Assembly (NCBI GenBank): GCA_903892515.1
Contig: CAITIS010000001.1
Location: forward strand, 77,552-141,551
Direction: 5' to 3'
Source of the DNA: an uncultured Planctomycetota bacterium
Lineage (GTDB): Bacteria; Planctomycetota; Phycisphaerae; SM23-33
DNA: 64,000 nucleotides
The notes beneath the pieces are model-generated. The model did not search any database, was not told where the DNA came from, and worked only from the letters and a program-made list of their open reading frames with translations. Positions 17,620-25,876 of this stretch are shown piece after piece (positions within the stretch are counted from its first letter, which is position 1; the number at the start of each line of letters is the position of its first letter). The position numbers were made by a program, and so were the translations under genes.

Positions 17620-19214
17620 TGCTTCCGCGGGAAAAGCGGCTCGCCCTTGGCGACCTTGGTTCCCGGCTCCAACACGCCCCAGCGAACCCGCTGGCTGAGC
17701 GACTCGCTCCCGATCGTCAGGCCCAGCTGCGCCAAGCCGGTGGCCGTCTTTTCGGGCATAAACGGCGAGAGGTAGTTCAGCACGATCCGAACCGCCTCGG
17801 CGCACGTGTACAAAATCGTCCCCAGCCGCGGGCGCTGCGAGGGATCCTTGGCCAGCGTAAAGGGACTGGTCACGTCAATGTAACGATTGACGGCCGTGGC
17901 CAGTTCCATGACTTTCTGAAGCACCAGGCTGAACTGGCAATGCGCCATCAGCACCGGCACCTCCTGCCCCAGCGCCTGCAACGGTCCGGCCAGGTGCTCG
18001 GCCTCCAAGCCGGTCAGTTCGCGCAGGGCCACCGACGAACCGGCCAGCAGCGCCTGCTGCGTCTCGGGCACGGCGGCGTCAAAATACCGGCCGATCATGT
18101 TCACCGTCCGGCTGAGCAGGTTGCCGATGGCATTGGCCAATTCGACGTTGTACCGCTGCTGGAAGGCGGCGCGGGAAAAATCGCCGTCCACGCCGAAGGG
18201 GACCTCGCGCAGCACGAAGTACCGGAACGCGTCGCGATGATATTCGCCGCACAGTTCCAGGATAACTTCCTTGCTGACGAAGTTGCCCAGGCTCTTGGAC
18301 ATCTTCTTGCCCTCGCTGGTCCACCAGCCGTGGGCAAAGACGGTCGTGGGCAACCGCTCGCCCAGCGCCATCAGCAGGCACGGCCAATACACGCAGTGGA
18401 ACCAGAGAATGTCCTTGCCGATCAGGTGCAGGCTGGCCGGCCAGTAGCTGCCCAGTGCGGGGTCGGCGCCGTCTCCGATATCGGGCAGGCCCAAGGCGGT
18501 GTAATAGTTGCTCAGGGCGTCGATCCATACGTACACGCTGTGCGTGGGGTCGTTGGGCATGGCAATGCCCCAGCCGCCGAGCTTCTCGCTGGCCCGCGAA
18601 ATGCTCAAGTCTTCCACGCCCTGCTCGAGCTTGCTGAGCACCTCGTTCCGCCGGCTGTCGGGCTGGATGAAATCGGGGTTGGCCAGGATGTGCTGCTTTA
18701 AGGCCGGGATCCACTTGGCCAGGTGGAAGAAATAGCTCTTCTCGCTATAGCGGACCAGCGGCTTGCCGCTGATGGCGCTCTTGTACTCGGTCTCGCGGGC
18801 GGTGGACTCGGTGACGAATTCTTCCTGGCCTTCGTCGTACCAGCCGGCGTAGCTGCCGGCGTAGATCTCGTCCTTGGCCACCAGGCGGCGGATGATCTCC
18901 TGCACGCGTTTCTCGTGCCGCTCCTGCGTGGTGCGGATGAAGTCGTCGTTGGAAATGTTCAGGTCCTTCCAAAGCTGCTGGAAGTGCACGACGACCTGGT
19001 CGGCCAGTTCGCGCGGGCCCATGCCTTTTTCGGCAGCGGCCTTGACGATCTTGATGCCGTGCTCGTCGGTGCCGGTGAGGAAGCGCACGTCATACCCCTC
19101 GGCGCGGTGATACCTGGCCAGCACGTCAGCGGCAATGGTGGTGTACGAATGCCCGATGTGCGGAGCATCGTTCACGTAGTAGATCGGCGTTGTAACGTAA
19201 AATCGCTGGGTCAT
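17616..19214 (-). CDS. metG: Methionyl-tRNA synthetase lacking the C-terminal tRNA-binding domain
   Basis: 532 aa from ATG 19214. Class I signatures: HIGH at 19-22 and KMSKS at 304-308. The connective region YAGSYAGWYDEGQEEFVTES lacks the Cys pairs of Zn-knuckle forms, so this is the zinc-free type. The anticodon-binding helical domain follows and the protein stops at PLFPRKQ, without the OB-fold tRNA-binding domain; a separate OB-fold gene lies at 9604. It charges tRNA-Met for translation. First gene of a three-gene operon with ATGA and TAATG overlaps. The sequence upstream holds repeats rather than a clear promoter. Confidence 0.96.
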   Translation of the reverse strand: MTQRFYVTTPIYYVNDAPHIGHSYTTIAADVLARYHRAEGYDVRFLTGTDEHGIKIVKAAAEKGMGPRELADQVVVHFQQLWKDLNISNDDFIRTTQERHEKRVQEIIRRLVAKDEIYAGSYAGWYDEGQEEFVTESTARETEYKSAISGKPLVRYSEKSYFFHLAKWIPALKQHILANPDFIQPDSRRNEVLSKLEQGVEDLSISRASEKLGGWGIAMPNDPTHSVYVWIDALSNYYTALGLPDIGDGADPALGSYWPASLHLIGKDILWFHCVYWPCLLMALGERLPTTVFAHGWWTSEGKKMSKSLGNFVSKEVILELCGEYHRDAFRYFVLREVPFGVDGDFSRAAFQQRYNVELANAIGNLLSRTVNMIGRYFDAAVPETQQALLAGSSVALRELTGLEAEHLAGPLQALGQEVPVLMAHCQFSLVLQKVMELATAVNRYIDVTSPFTLAKDPSQRPRLGTILYTCAEAVRIVLNYLSPFMPEKTATGLAQLGLTIGSESLSQRVRWGVLEPGTKVAKGEPLFPRKQ

Positions 19215-19278
19215 AGTTGTTCCTATGCTATCGCAACAGCATGCCCAGCGGCAGGAGAAAGTCAAGAGACCACGCGCG

Positions 19279-19440
19279 GGTTAGCAGGGATGCAGGGGAT
19301 GCACGGGATAAGAGATGAGCGGAGAATAAGACTGTGCGCGAAGGCGGGCGCAGCCTTTCATGCCGTCTCAGGCGCAAGTCAGGCTGGCCAGGGTGCCGTG
19401 GTTTGCGCAGCGAAGCGAAGCAACCACGCGGGCCTAGAAC
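19279..19440. repeat. Repeat-rich gap between metG and mnmG
   Basis: Begins with a third copy of the TTAGCAGGGATGCAGGGGATGCA unit (19279-19312) and contains GTGGTTTGCGCAGCGAAGCGAAGCAACCACG, a hairpin related to the 39945-40060 repeats. No gene. Confidence 0.6.
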
Positions 19441-19545
19441 ATGCTGCCGCGTGGCCCGCTGGGCCGGCTATCCCGCATCGACCCAAAGACGGCGGGCAAT
19501 GCCCGCCCTACCTGCTGGCAACTGTCTTTCTGTACAATCTCTGGG

Positions 19546-21486
19546 ATGGTCAGGACGTTTGACATCGTGGTGATTGGCGGCGGGCATGCCGGGGCGGCGG
19601 CGGCGTGGGCGGCTGGCCGCATGGGCTGCCGCGTGGCCTTGGTGACGCTGTCGGCGGGCGGCATCGCCCAGATGTCCTGCAACCCGGCCATCGGCGGCGT
19701 GGGCAAGGGCCAGATCGTCCGCGAGATCGACGCCCTGGGCGGGCTGATGGGCCTGGCCGCCGACGCCACCGGCATCCAGTTTCGCATGCTCAACCGCTCC
19801 AAAGGACCGGCCGTGTGGGGCCCGCGCTGCCAGTCCGACCGCCACGCCTACGCCGCCTTCGTGCAAGCGGCGCTGGCCCAGACGCCCAACCTGGAAATCC
19901 TCGAAGGCGAGGCCACCGACATCATCGCCGACTCGGGCCACGTCAGCGGCGTGAAGATCATCCGCAGCCGCGGCGGCGGCGCGATGGACGCTTCCGGCCA
20001 GGAAGAACTCACGCTGGGCTGCCGGGCAGTGATCGTAACGGCCGGCACGTTCCTGCGCGGGCTGATGCACTGCGGCGAGAAGATCTGGCCCGGCGGACGA
20101 TACGACGAGCCGGCGGCTGGGGCGCTGTCGCTGAGTTTGGAGAATCTGGGCGTAAAGCTCTCGCGGCTCAAGACCGGCACGTGCCCGCGCATCGCCTCTG
20201 AGAGCATCGACTACTCGCGCTGCCAGCGCCAGGACGGCGACGACGTGCCGCTGCCGTTCTCGTACCTGACCGAGCGGCTGGAACTCGAGCAGACGCCCTG
20301 CTATCTGACGGCCACCAATGCCGAAGTGCATCGCATCATCCGTGAGAACCTGCACCGCGCCCCGATGTTCACCGGCCAGATCCAGGCCGCGGGGCCACGG
20401 TACTGCCCGTCGCTGGAGACGAAGATCGACCGCTTCGCCGACAAAGACAGCCACCCGATCTTCATCGAGCCCGAAGGCCGCTCGACGAATTGGGTGTACT
20501 TAAACGGCGTCTCGACCTCGCTGCCGCCGGACGTGCAGGAGCGGATCGTGCATGGCATCGTGGGGCTGGAAAACGCCCGCGTGCTGCGCTGGGGTTACGC
20601 CATCGAGTACGACTTCGCCCAGCCAACGCAACTGCACCCGACGCTGGACGCCAAGGCCGTGGCCGGACTGTACCTGGCCGGGCAGATCAATGGCACGACC
20701 GGCTACGAAGAGGCGGCCGCCCAGGGGCTCTTGGCGGGCATCAACGCGGCGTTGGCGCTGCGCGGGCAGGAAGGCGTGATCCTGCGCCGCGACCAGGGCT
20801 ACATCGGCGTGATGATCGACGACCTGGTAACGCGCGGCGTGCTGGAGCCGTATCGCATGTTCACCAGCCGGGCGGAACATCGGCTGCTGCTGCGGAGCGA
20901 CAACGCGGATCGGCGGCTGACGGAACTGGGACGGCAGATCGGCCTGGTGGACGAGCGGCGATGGGAAGTTTTTTCGCGCAAGCAAGCGGTCATGCAAGAG
21001 GCCGGCGGCTTGATGTCGGGCATCCGGCTGGAGAACAAAACTCTGCGTCAGCGGCTGGCGCAACCAGAGGTGACGCTGGAGGCTTTGATGCAATCGCTGC
21101 GTGACCTGGCCGCTCAAGACGGCCAAGCGCCACCCGCGGCTGAGAGCGAGAATCAAGCCGCCCGCTGGGCCAAAGTGCAACGGCTGCTGGAACTGTATCG
21201 CGAGCAGCCGACGGCCCTGGAAGGCCTGGCCATCGACTATCGCTACGCCGGGTACGTGGAGAAGGAATTGGTGGAGGCGGCGCGGATGGCCGAGCTGGAA
21301 GCCAAGCGGATTCCGCGCGAGTTGGACTACGCCGGCGTGCTGCACCTGCGGGCCGAGGCGCGCGAGCGGCTGTCGGAGATTCGACCGGCCACGCTGGCGC
21401 AGGCCCTGCGCGTCAGCGGCGTCACGCCGGCCGACATCACCATCCTGATGATCCACATGCAGCAGGCCAGGGAGGGTTCGGCATGA
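19546..21486 (+). CDS. mnmG: tRNA uridine 5-carboxymethylaminomethyl modification enzyme MnmG
   Basis: 646 aa from ATG 19546 (MVRTFDIVVIGGGHAG); the track's TTG start adds 35 residues of intergenic sequence. The FAD-binding GGGHAG, the GGVGKGQIVREIDALGG region, GTFLRGLMHCG, TGTCPRI and the C-terminal ADITILMIHMQQ are all typical. With MnmE it makes the cmnm5 modification at wobble uridines. The stop overlaps the start of the GGQ-domain gene (ATGA), implying translational coupling of two translation-related functions. Confidence 0.97.
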   Translation: MVRTFDIVVIGGGHAGAAAAWAAGRMGCRVALVTLSAGGIAQMSCNPAIGGVGKGQIVREIDALGGLMGLAADATGIQFRMLNRSKGPAVWGPRCQSDRHAYAAFVQAALAQTPNLEILEGEATDIIADSGHVSGVKIIRSRGGGAMDASGQEELTLGCRAVIVTAGTFLRGLMHCGEKIWPGGRYDEPAAGALSLSLENLGVKLSRLKTGTCPRIASESIDYSRCQRQDGDDVPLPFSYLTERLELEQTPCYLTATNAEVHRIIRENLHRAPMFTGQIQAAGPRYCPSLETKIDRFADKDSHPIFIEPEGRSTNWVYLNGVSTSLPPDVQERIVHGIVGLENARVLRWGYAIEYDFAQPTQLHPTLDAKAVAGLYLAGQINGTTGYEEAAAQGLLAGINAALALRGQEGVILRRDQGYIGVMIDDLVTRGVLEPYRMFTSRAEHRLLLRSDNADRRLTELGRQIGLVDERRWEVFSRKQAVMQEAGGLMSGIRLENKTLRQRLAQPEVTLEALMQSLRDLAAQDGQAPPAAESENQAARWAKVQRLLELYREQPTALEGLAIDYRYAGYVEKELVEAARMAELEAKRIPRELDYAGVLHLRAEARERLSEIRPATLAQALRVSGVTPADITILMIHMQQAREGSA

Positions 21487-22022
21487 TGGCGGGACAGGAG
21501 TATCTGCTGCTGGAGGACGCCGCCCTGCTGGCCCAGTGCGAGCTGGAGACGTACAAGGCATCGGGCCCCGGCGGGCAGCACCGCAACAAGGTGTCTTCAG
21601 CCATCCGGCTGCACCACCGCCCCACCGGCATTACGGCCATCTGCAACGACTCGCGCAACCAGCACGAGAACAAGCGCGTCGCCCTGGCCCGGCTGCGGGG
21701 CAAAATCGCCTGCCAGGTCCGCCGGCCGGTGACTGGCCAACCCCTGGTGCTGCCGGAGATGGTGCAGAGCTGCCTGTTCGTCCCGCGCGGCGGCGGAGCA
21801 GGCAAGGGACGCTTGCAGGTGGGCAGGAAGGATCACCGCTTCTGGATCGTGGTGCAATTCCTGCTGGACGTGCTGGAAGCGGGCGGCGGGCAATTGTCCA
21901 CGGCGGCGAGCCAGTTGGGCATCTCCACCAGCAACTTCGTGACGGTCTTGCAGGAAGAGAAGGACTCCTACGTGGCGGCGGCGGAGATTCGCAAGCGCTT
22001 TGGCCTGGGGCCGATCAAGTAG
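21483..22022 (+). CDS. Peptide chain release factor-like protein (GGQ domain)
   Basis: 179 aa. Residues 20-60 carry the RF catalytic loop: KASGPGGQHRNKV with GGQ at 30-32, which in class I factors and ArfB drives peptidyl-tRNA hydrolysis. No codon-recognition domain is present. Unlike ArfB, the C-terminus is not a short basic tail but ~90 residues ending in an alpha-helical region (LLDVLEAGGGQLSTAASQLGIS...). It may rescue stalled ribosomes or act on another substrate. Overlaps mnmG by 4 bp. Confidence 0.85.
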   Translation: MMAGQEYLLLEDAALLAQCELETYKASGPGGQHRNKVSSAIRLHHRPTGITAICNDSRNQHENKRVALARLRGKIACQVRRPVTGQPLVLPEMVQSCLFVPRGGGAGKGRLQVGRKDHRFWIVVQFLLDVLEAGGGQLSTAASQLGISTSNFVTVLQEEKDSYVAAAEIRKRFGLGPIK

Positions 22023-22149
22023 CAACGCACGAGCAAGCAACGCGAAGGTGGGCCTCACGCGCACGACGTTCGGCCCAGCCTACGCAACTCGACGTTCGGC
22101 CGGAGCCTACGCAACTCATGCACGTCTGAACATGGTAGCGTCAGCGAAA

Positions 22150-22275
22150 GCCGGGTGCCACGGCTGCGGCTTTTGCAGCCGTGCCGCACAGGTGCAGACG
22201 CCGCACCTGTGGCACCCGACGCGCGCCAGGGTGCCATAGGTTGAGCCGCGTCTTCTTGCGGCTCTACCTATGCGG
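22150..22275. repeat. GTGCCACGGCTGCGG hairpin and CATAGGTTGAGCCGC hairpin
   Basis: Two neighbouring units: GGGTGCCACGGCTGCGGC...CACCTGTGGCACCC (22150-22225), and CATAGGTTGAGCCGC...GCGGCTCTACCTATG (about 22232-22273). The second unit recurs at 28487-28529 and 41963-42006. Confidence 0.7.
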
Positions 22276-22298
22276 GCCCGCTACTTGGGCCGGCTGCG

Positions 22299-22859
22299 CT
22301 ACTTGGGACAGACTGGCGAACTGGTGGCCTTGGTCTCGGTCATGAATTCCTGGGCCCTGCCCAGCCACGGCACCGGCCCGCCGGGCATGTAGCCCGACTT
22401 GCCTTGCACCGTTCCGTCGCAGGTGATGAACAGCACCGTCGGGAAGCCCTCGACGTTGTACTTCGTGGACAGGTGCTCGTTCTGTTCCTTCAGAGCGGCC
22501 CCCTGATTGCCGCCGCGCGGAAAGTCCACTTCCAGCAGGACGACATTCTGGCTGGCCCAGCTCTTGAATTCCGGCGTGTCGAAGACTTCCTTGTGCAGCC
22601 GCTGGCACCAGATGCACCAGTCGCTGCCGGTGAAGTCCATCAGGATCACGCGATTGGTCGCCTTGGCCTGCTTGACCGCCGCGTCGTAGGAGGTCAGCCA
22701 GATGGCCTGGTCTGGCGGAACGGCTGCCGTCGGCGCCGAGGCCGGCTGCGACGCCGGCTTGGAGGCAGGTTGAGACGTCCCCGCCTTGGGCTGCGATAAG
22801 GCCACGACAGTCAGGACGCACACACAAACGCAAACCGCCCAGATCGTACGCAGTGTCAT
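22299..22859 (-). CDS. Exported thioredoxin-fold protein with CxxC
   Basis: 186 aa. Signal peptide with an unusual VCVCVCV run (residues 9-15), a Ser/Pro/Ala-rich linker (PASKPASQPASAP), then a thioredoxin-like domain: MDFTGSDWCIWCQRLHKEVF with the CIWC redox pair, and the cis-Pro in VEGFPTVLFI. Probably a periplasmic thiol reductase or disulfide protein of the DUF255/Thioredoxin_7 type. ATG start after GGGAACGTC. No partner is encoded next to it. Confidence 0.87.
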   Translation of the reverse strand: MTLRTIWAVCVCVCVLTVVALSQPKAGTSQPASKPASQPASAPTAAVPPDQAIWLTSYDAAVKQAKATNRVILMDFTGSDWCIWCQRLHKEVFDTPEFKSWASQNVVLLEVDFPRGGNQGAALKEQNEHLSTKYNVEGFPTVLFITCDGTVQGKSGYMPGGPVPWLGRAQEFMTETKATSSPVCPK

Positions 22860-22953
22860 AAGACGTTCCCTTTTTCCGGTGGCTCACCGGCCACAGTCAA
22901 TTCTATCGGCCAGAACAGAGGTATTCCCCCACGGCCGGGTCCTGAGAACGACA

Positions 22954-22980
22954 GCGGGCGGACCGCAATGGCCCGCCCGC
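22954..22980 (-). terminator. Strong GC hairpin downstream of PEP-CTERM gene
   Basis: GCGGGCGG and CCGCCCGC form an 8-bp all-GC stem 35 bp after the stop of the gene at 23015-23698. No clear T tract follows, so it may stabilise or terminate the transcript. Confidence 0.5.
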
Positions 22981-23014
22981 ATGGTAAACATCACATCTGA
23001 ATTGTCAGGAAAGC

Positions 23015-23698
23015 TTAGCGGCGGCGACGAACCATGAACAAGCCGCCAGCGACCAGCAGCCCCAGCGTGGCCGGCTCGGGCAGATCGTCTTTCTGGTGGA
23101 AGGTCTGGAACATCTCGGACATGACCGCGACGCCACTGCCACCGCCAGAGAGGATGATGTTCTTGAAGGCGAAGACGAGGGTCTTGGATGGGGCGATGCC
23201 GGCCGTTGCCAGCAGCTGCGTTCCGGTGGCGGAGCCCGTATACACCATCAGCGGCGCGGTGATGGGATTGCCAGGCACCTGATCGAAGATGTTTTCGATT
23301 ATGGACACGACACCGGGCCCGCCGGCGGCGGCGCCGGGCGCCCATAACGTCGCGCCATCGATGGAGAAGTTCCCGGAGGCGGCGACTTGGAAGCTCAGCG
23401 CGCTATCCAAGAGCTGGGCGCCAAAGGCCGTCCAGGGTCCCACAATGTGCAGGCCGAGTTCGCCATTGAGCTGCACCGGCTCGATGACGATCGAAGCAGC
23501 CGATGGCGCGCCGTTGCCAGGCATGTAATTGAAGTTGCTGAACGTCTTGTCACCGGCCTGGATGACCGTGGGACTGCCCAACAACTGATCCAACGTGAAA
23601 GACGGTCCCAGCTTGGTAAACGTTGCCGCCTGAGAGACCGAGGCCAACCCCAGCACCACTGCTACGAGCGTCAGCACGATTCGAGCGTTGCGAGCCAT
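23015..23698 (-). CDS. Secreted PEP-CTERM protein (paralogue 1)
   Basis: 227 aa from ATG 23698 with GGAGGAG upstream. Signal peptide cut near SQA. The body (~180 residues) has no recognised enzyme motif; it looks all-beta and shares order and motifs with the neighbour at 23982: LDQLLGSPTVIQAGDKTFSNF, GLHIVGPW, VSIIENIFDQVPG, LVFAFKNIILSGGGSG. The C-terminus LPEPATLGLLVAGGLFMV plus RRRR is a PEP-CTERM signal. Tandem duplication is the likely origin. Function unknown; surface-exposed or released protein. Confidence 0.85.
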   Translation of the reverse strand: MARNARIVLTLVAVVLGLASVSQAATFTKLGPSFTLDQLLGSPTVIQAGDKTFSNFNYMPGNGAPSAASIVIEPVQLNGELGLHIVGPWTAFGAQLLDSALSFQVAASGNFSIDGATLWAPGAAAGGPGVVSIIENIFDQVPGNPITAPLMVYTGSATGTQLLATAGIAPSKTLVFAFKNIILSGGGSGVAVMSEMFQTFHQKDDLPEPATLGLLVAGGLFMVRRRR

Positions 23699-23981
23699 AA
23701 GGCTCCTCCATTCCTGTGTGGACAGAGGGAGCACGTTCTGTCCGCGATTCTGAGCAGTGAGCCAATGCATCTATCGTTATATGTTAACGAACCGCCAACC
23801 TCACGTCAATACAAAAACATCCAATCCCATACTACATATCGGTCCAGGATGCGACCGCGTCGAGGACGCCCTGAACATCCCGCAACAAATTGCTGCCCAA
23901 CTTGCTACATCTTTGAACACCGACCTGTCCGAAAACCCCTTGGCCCGGGCCGGCACAAATTTTTCAAAAAACCAGCGCGTC

Positions 23982-24668
23982 TCAGCTTGTGCGCCGGCGG
24001 CGAATTATAGCCAGACCACCCAGCACCAGCAGGCTCAGGCTTGCCGGCTCAGGAATCTGATGGAAAACCTGATAGAAGTCACTCACCGAGGCCGTGCCGT
24101 TGCCGCCGCCCTGGACGATCACGTTCTTAAAACAGAACAGGAAACTCTGGGCCGGATCCATCGCCGCCGTGGCCGAGAGCACCGAGTAGTTGGCCGTGCT
24201 GACGACCATCAACGGACCTGCAAGCGCTTGGCCTGGAATCTGGTTAAAGACGTTCTCGACGATACTTACAGCGCCGGTGCCTGTTGCGCTGGCGCCGGGC
24301 ATCGAGAGCGTGACGCCATCGATCTGGTTCCCTGCATCGGCCGTGACCTTGAAGTCTAGCGCCCCGTCAGCGACCTGGCTGCCGCTGGCGCTCCACCCGG
24401 CCACGGGCGACATGAAGAAGTGCAACCCGTAGTTGCCATCGATCTGCACCCCTTGAACCAGGATGACATCGGCTGTGGGTGCGTTGCCCGAAGGCGTATA
24501 CGAAAAGTCCGTGAAAAGCTTATCGCCAGCGTGAAGGCTGGCGCCGTCGCCCAGCAACGACTGCAAGGTTTGAGGAGTGCCCAAGTTAAGTTGGTCTGCA
24601 CTGACGACAGAAGCGGCCGCCAGGACTGCACAGAGCAACACGAGTCGAGCAAGACGTTGAAGAGCCAT
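23982..24668 (-). CDS. Secreted PEP-CTERM protein (paralogue 2)
   Basis: 228 aa from ATG 24668 with AAAGGGAGGAGC upstream; the track's longer form includes upstream repeats. Signal peptide cut near VSA. Matching blocks with the neighbour: LQSLLGDGASLHAGDKLFTDF, GLHFFMSP, VSIVENVFNQIPGQ, LFCFKNVIVQGGGNG. It ends IPEPASLSLLVLGGLAII plus RRRRTS, a PEP-CTERM signal. A gap of about 280 bp separates the two, so each probably has its own promoter. Several TTTTGCTCA-like repeats lie upstream (24690-24790). Confidence 0.85.
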   Translation of the reverse strand: MALQRLARLVLLCAVLAAASVVSADQLNLGTPQTLQSLLGDGASLHAGDKLFTDFSYTPSGNAPTADVILVQGVQIDGNYGLHFFMSPVAGWSASGSQVADGALDFKVTADAGNQIDGVTLSMPGASATGTGAVSIVENVFNQIPGQALAGPLMVVSTANYSVLSATAAMDPAQSFLFCFKNVIVQGGGNGTASVSDFYQVFHQIPEPASLSLLVLGGLAIIRRRRTS

Positions 24669-24689
24669 GCTCCTCCCTTTCAAACAAAC

Positions 24690-24800
24690 AATGAGCTGAG
24701 CCGTGTCCCGAACACTTAGTGAGCATTGAGCAAAAGACTGCAAAAAACTGAGCAAAAGGCCGAGCAAAGAAACAGCAAAAGTCTGAGCATCGACCAGTAT
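24690..24800 (-). promoter_or_regulatory. Iterated GCTCA-motif region upstream of PEP-CTERM paralogue 2
   Basis: In gene orientation GGCTCAGCTCA is followed further upstream by several CTTTTGCTCA-like units. Simpler versions (two GCTC words 5-20 bp apart) precede the other four PEP-CTERM genes. Could be a regulator-binding or RNA element; inference only. Confidence 0.4.
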
Positions 24801-24882
24801 ATGCAGACTTGCGAATTTGTCAAGCTGGATTCGCAGCTGCCTTGGCAATTTTTTAATCCGCTACCGAACGCACGGCCACCTT

Positions 24883-25875
24883 CTACGCTGTGACCATCGC
24901 TTCGCGCATGTGCCCCAATAAGTTACGTGTGTACGTAACAAAGCCTGCGTCGTTAGGGTGAAGCCCGTCGGCGAACATGGCAGAATCGTCCGGCAGGAGT
25001 TCTGTGCCGTCCACCAAGGCGATTCTCGGGGACATGCCAGCCAACGGCCCAAGTGCGTCACGATAGTCCTGGAGCTTGGCGCCCAAGTGGTTCGGCTCGC
25101 GTCTGCCAGGCGCGCTCAGCGGCGTCATGAGAAGAATCGGGGCCGACGCATTTGCTGCCAGCGTCTCCCGCAGCAACTCCTCAGCCGCTTGGGCGAATTC
25201 CCTGGGCGGCACGTCCGTCAGAAAATCGTTGGTGCCATAGGCGATGGAAATGATGTCAGCGGGCAACGCCCGAGCCGCCAGCGCCAACTCCGCCCGCATG
25301 GTCGCCCCGCCGACGCCGAGGTTGAAGGCTTCGGCGTCGATAGCCAATGCGCACCGCGCCACGTGACAGAGCGTGGGCAAGGAACTTTCCATGCCCTGCG
25401 TAATGGAATCGCCTAGTGCCAGCCAGCGCAACGCCAGAGGGGCGGGACTCACGTCGCACCCGTCCTGGACCTCCACCTCGCCCACATCGGCCACGGACAT
25501 GTGCGGCAGCCATATGTCGATGAGTCGATGGCGAGGAGCGTCCTGGTGAAAGACCTGGCCGCGCCAGTGTCCGGCGGGCGCAGCGGAGCCAAAGCCCTGG
25601 CCGGGCAGTCCGCCATCGACCACGACGGCGCCCCTGCCGTTGGCGCGGGCAAATCGGCCATCGTAGTGCAGGGCGAGATTCACAAACGCCGAGTCGGTGC
25701 GAAACCGCAGCCGCACGCCGGCCGGGCAGTCCATGCGCGTGGCCAGGCCTTCCACCGGCCGATACAGCGGCGCAATCGCCGCGGGCATCCGCACCGCCCG
25801 AAACGCCGGGCCGACGCGGGCCATGTCCACCGCGCCGATGAGCACCGCCCGCAAGGTTTCTTCCGAGAGAATCAC
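24883..25875 (-). CDS. SGNH/GDSL-type hydrolase
   Basis: 330 aa from GTG 25875. N-terminal ~150 residues form a beta-rich region of the kind found ahead of SGNH domains in acetylxylan-esterase-like proteins. Catalytic blocks: Ser in LALGDSITQG, block II NLGVGGAT, block III YGTNDF, and Asp/His in FADGLHPNDAG. Such enzymes deacylate sugars or esters; no signal peptide is seen, so it is probably cytoplasmic. It starts one base after the stop of the upstream alpha-barrel gene, so the two are one operon, consistent with carbohydrate breakdown. Confidence 0.88.
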   Translation of the reverse strand: MILSEETLRAVLIGAVDMARVGPAFRAVRMPAAIAPLYRPVEGLATRMDCPAGVRLRFRTDSAFVNLALHYDGRFARANGRGAVVVDGGLPGQGFGSAAPAGHWRGQVFHQDAPRHRLIDIWLPHMSVADVGEVEVQDGCDVSPAPLALRWLALGDSITQGMESSLPTLCHVARCALAIDAEAFNLGVGGATMRAELALAARALPADIISIAYGTNDFLTDVPPREFAQAAEELLRETLAANASAPILLMTPLSAPGRREPNHLGAKLQDYRDALGPLAGMSPRIALVDGTELLPDDSAMFADGLHPNDAGFVTYTRNLLGHMREAMVTA

Positions 25876-25876
25876 G

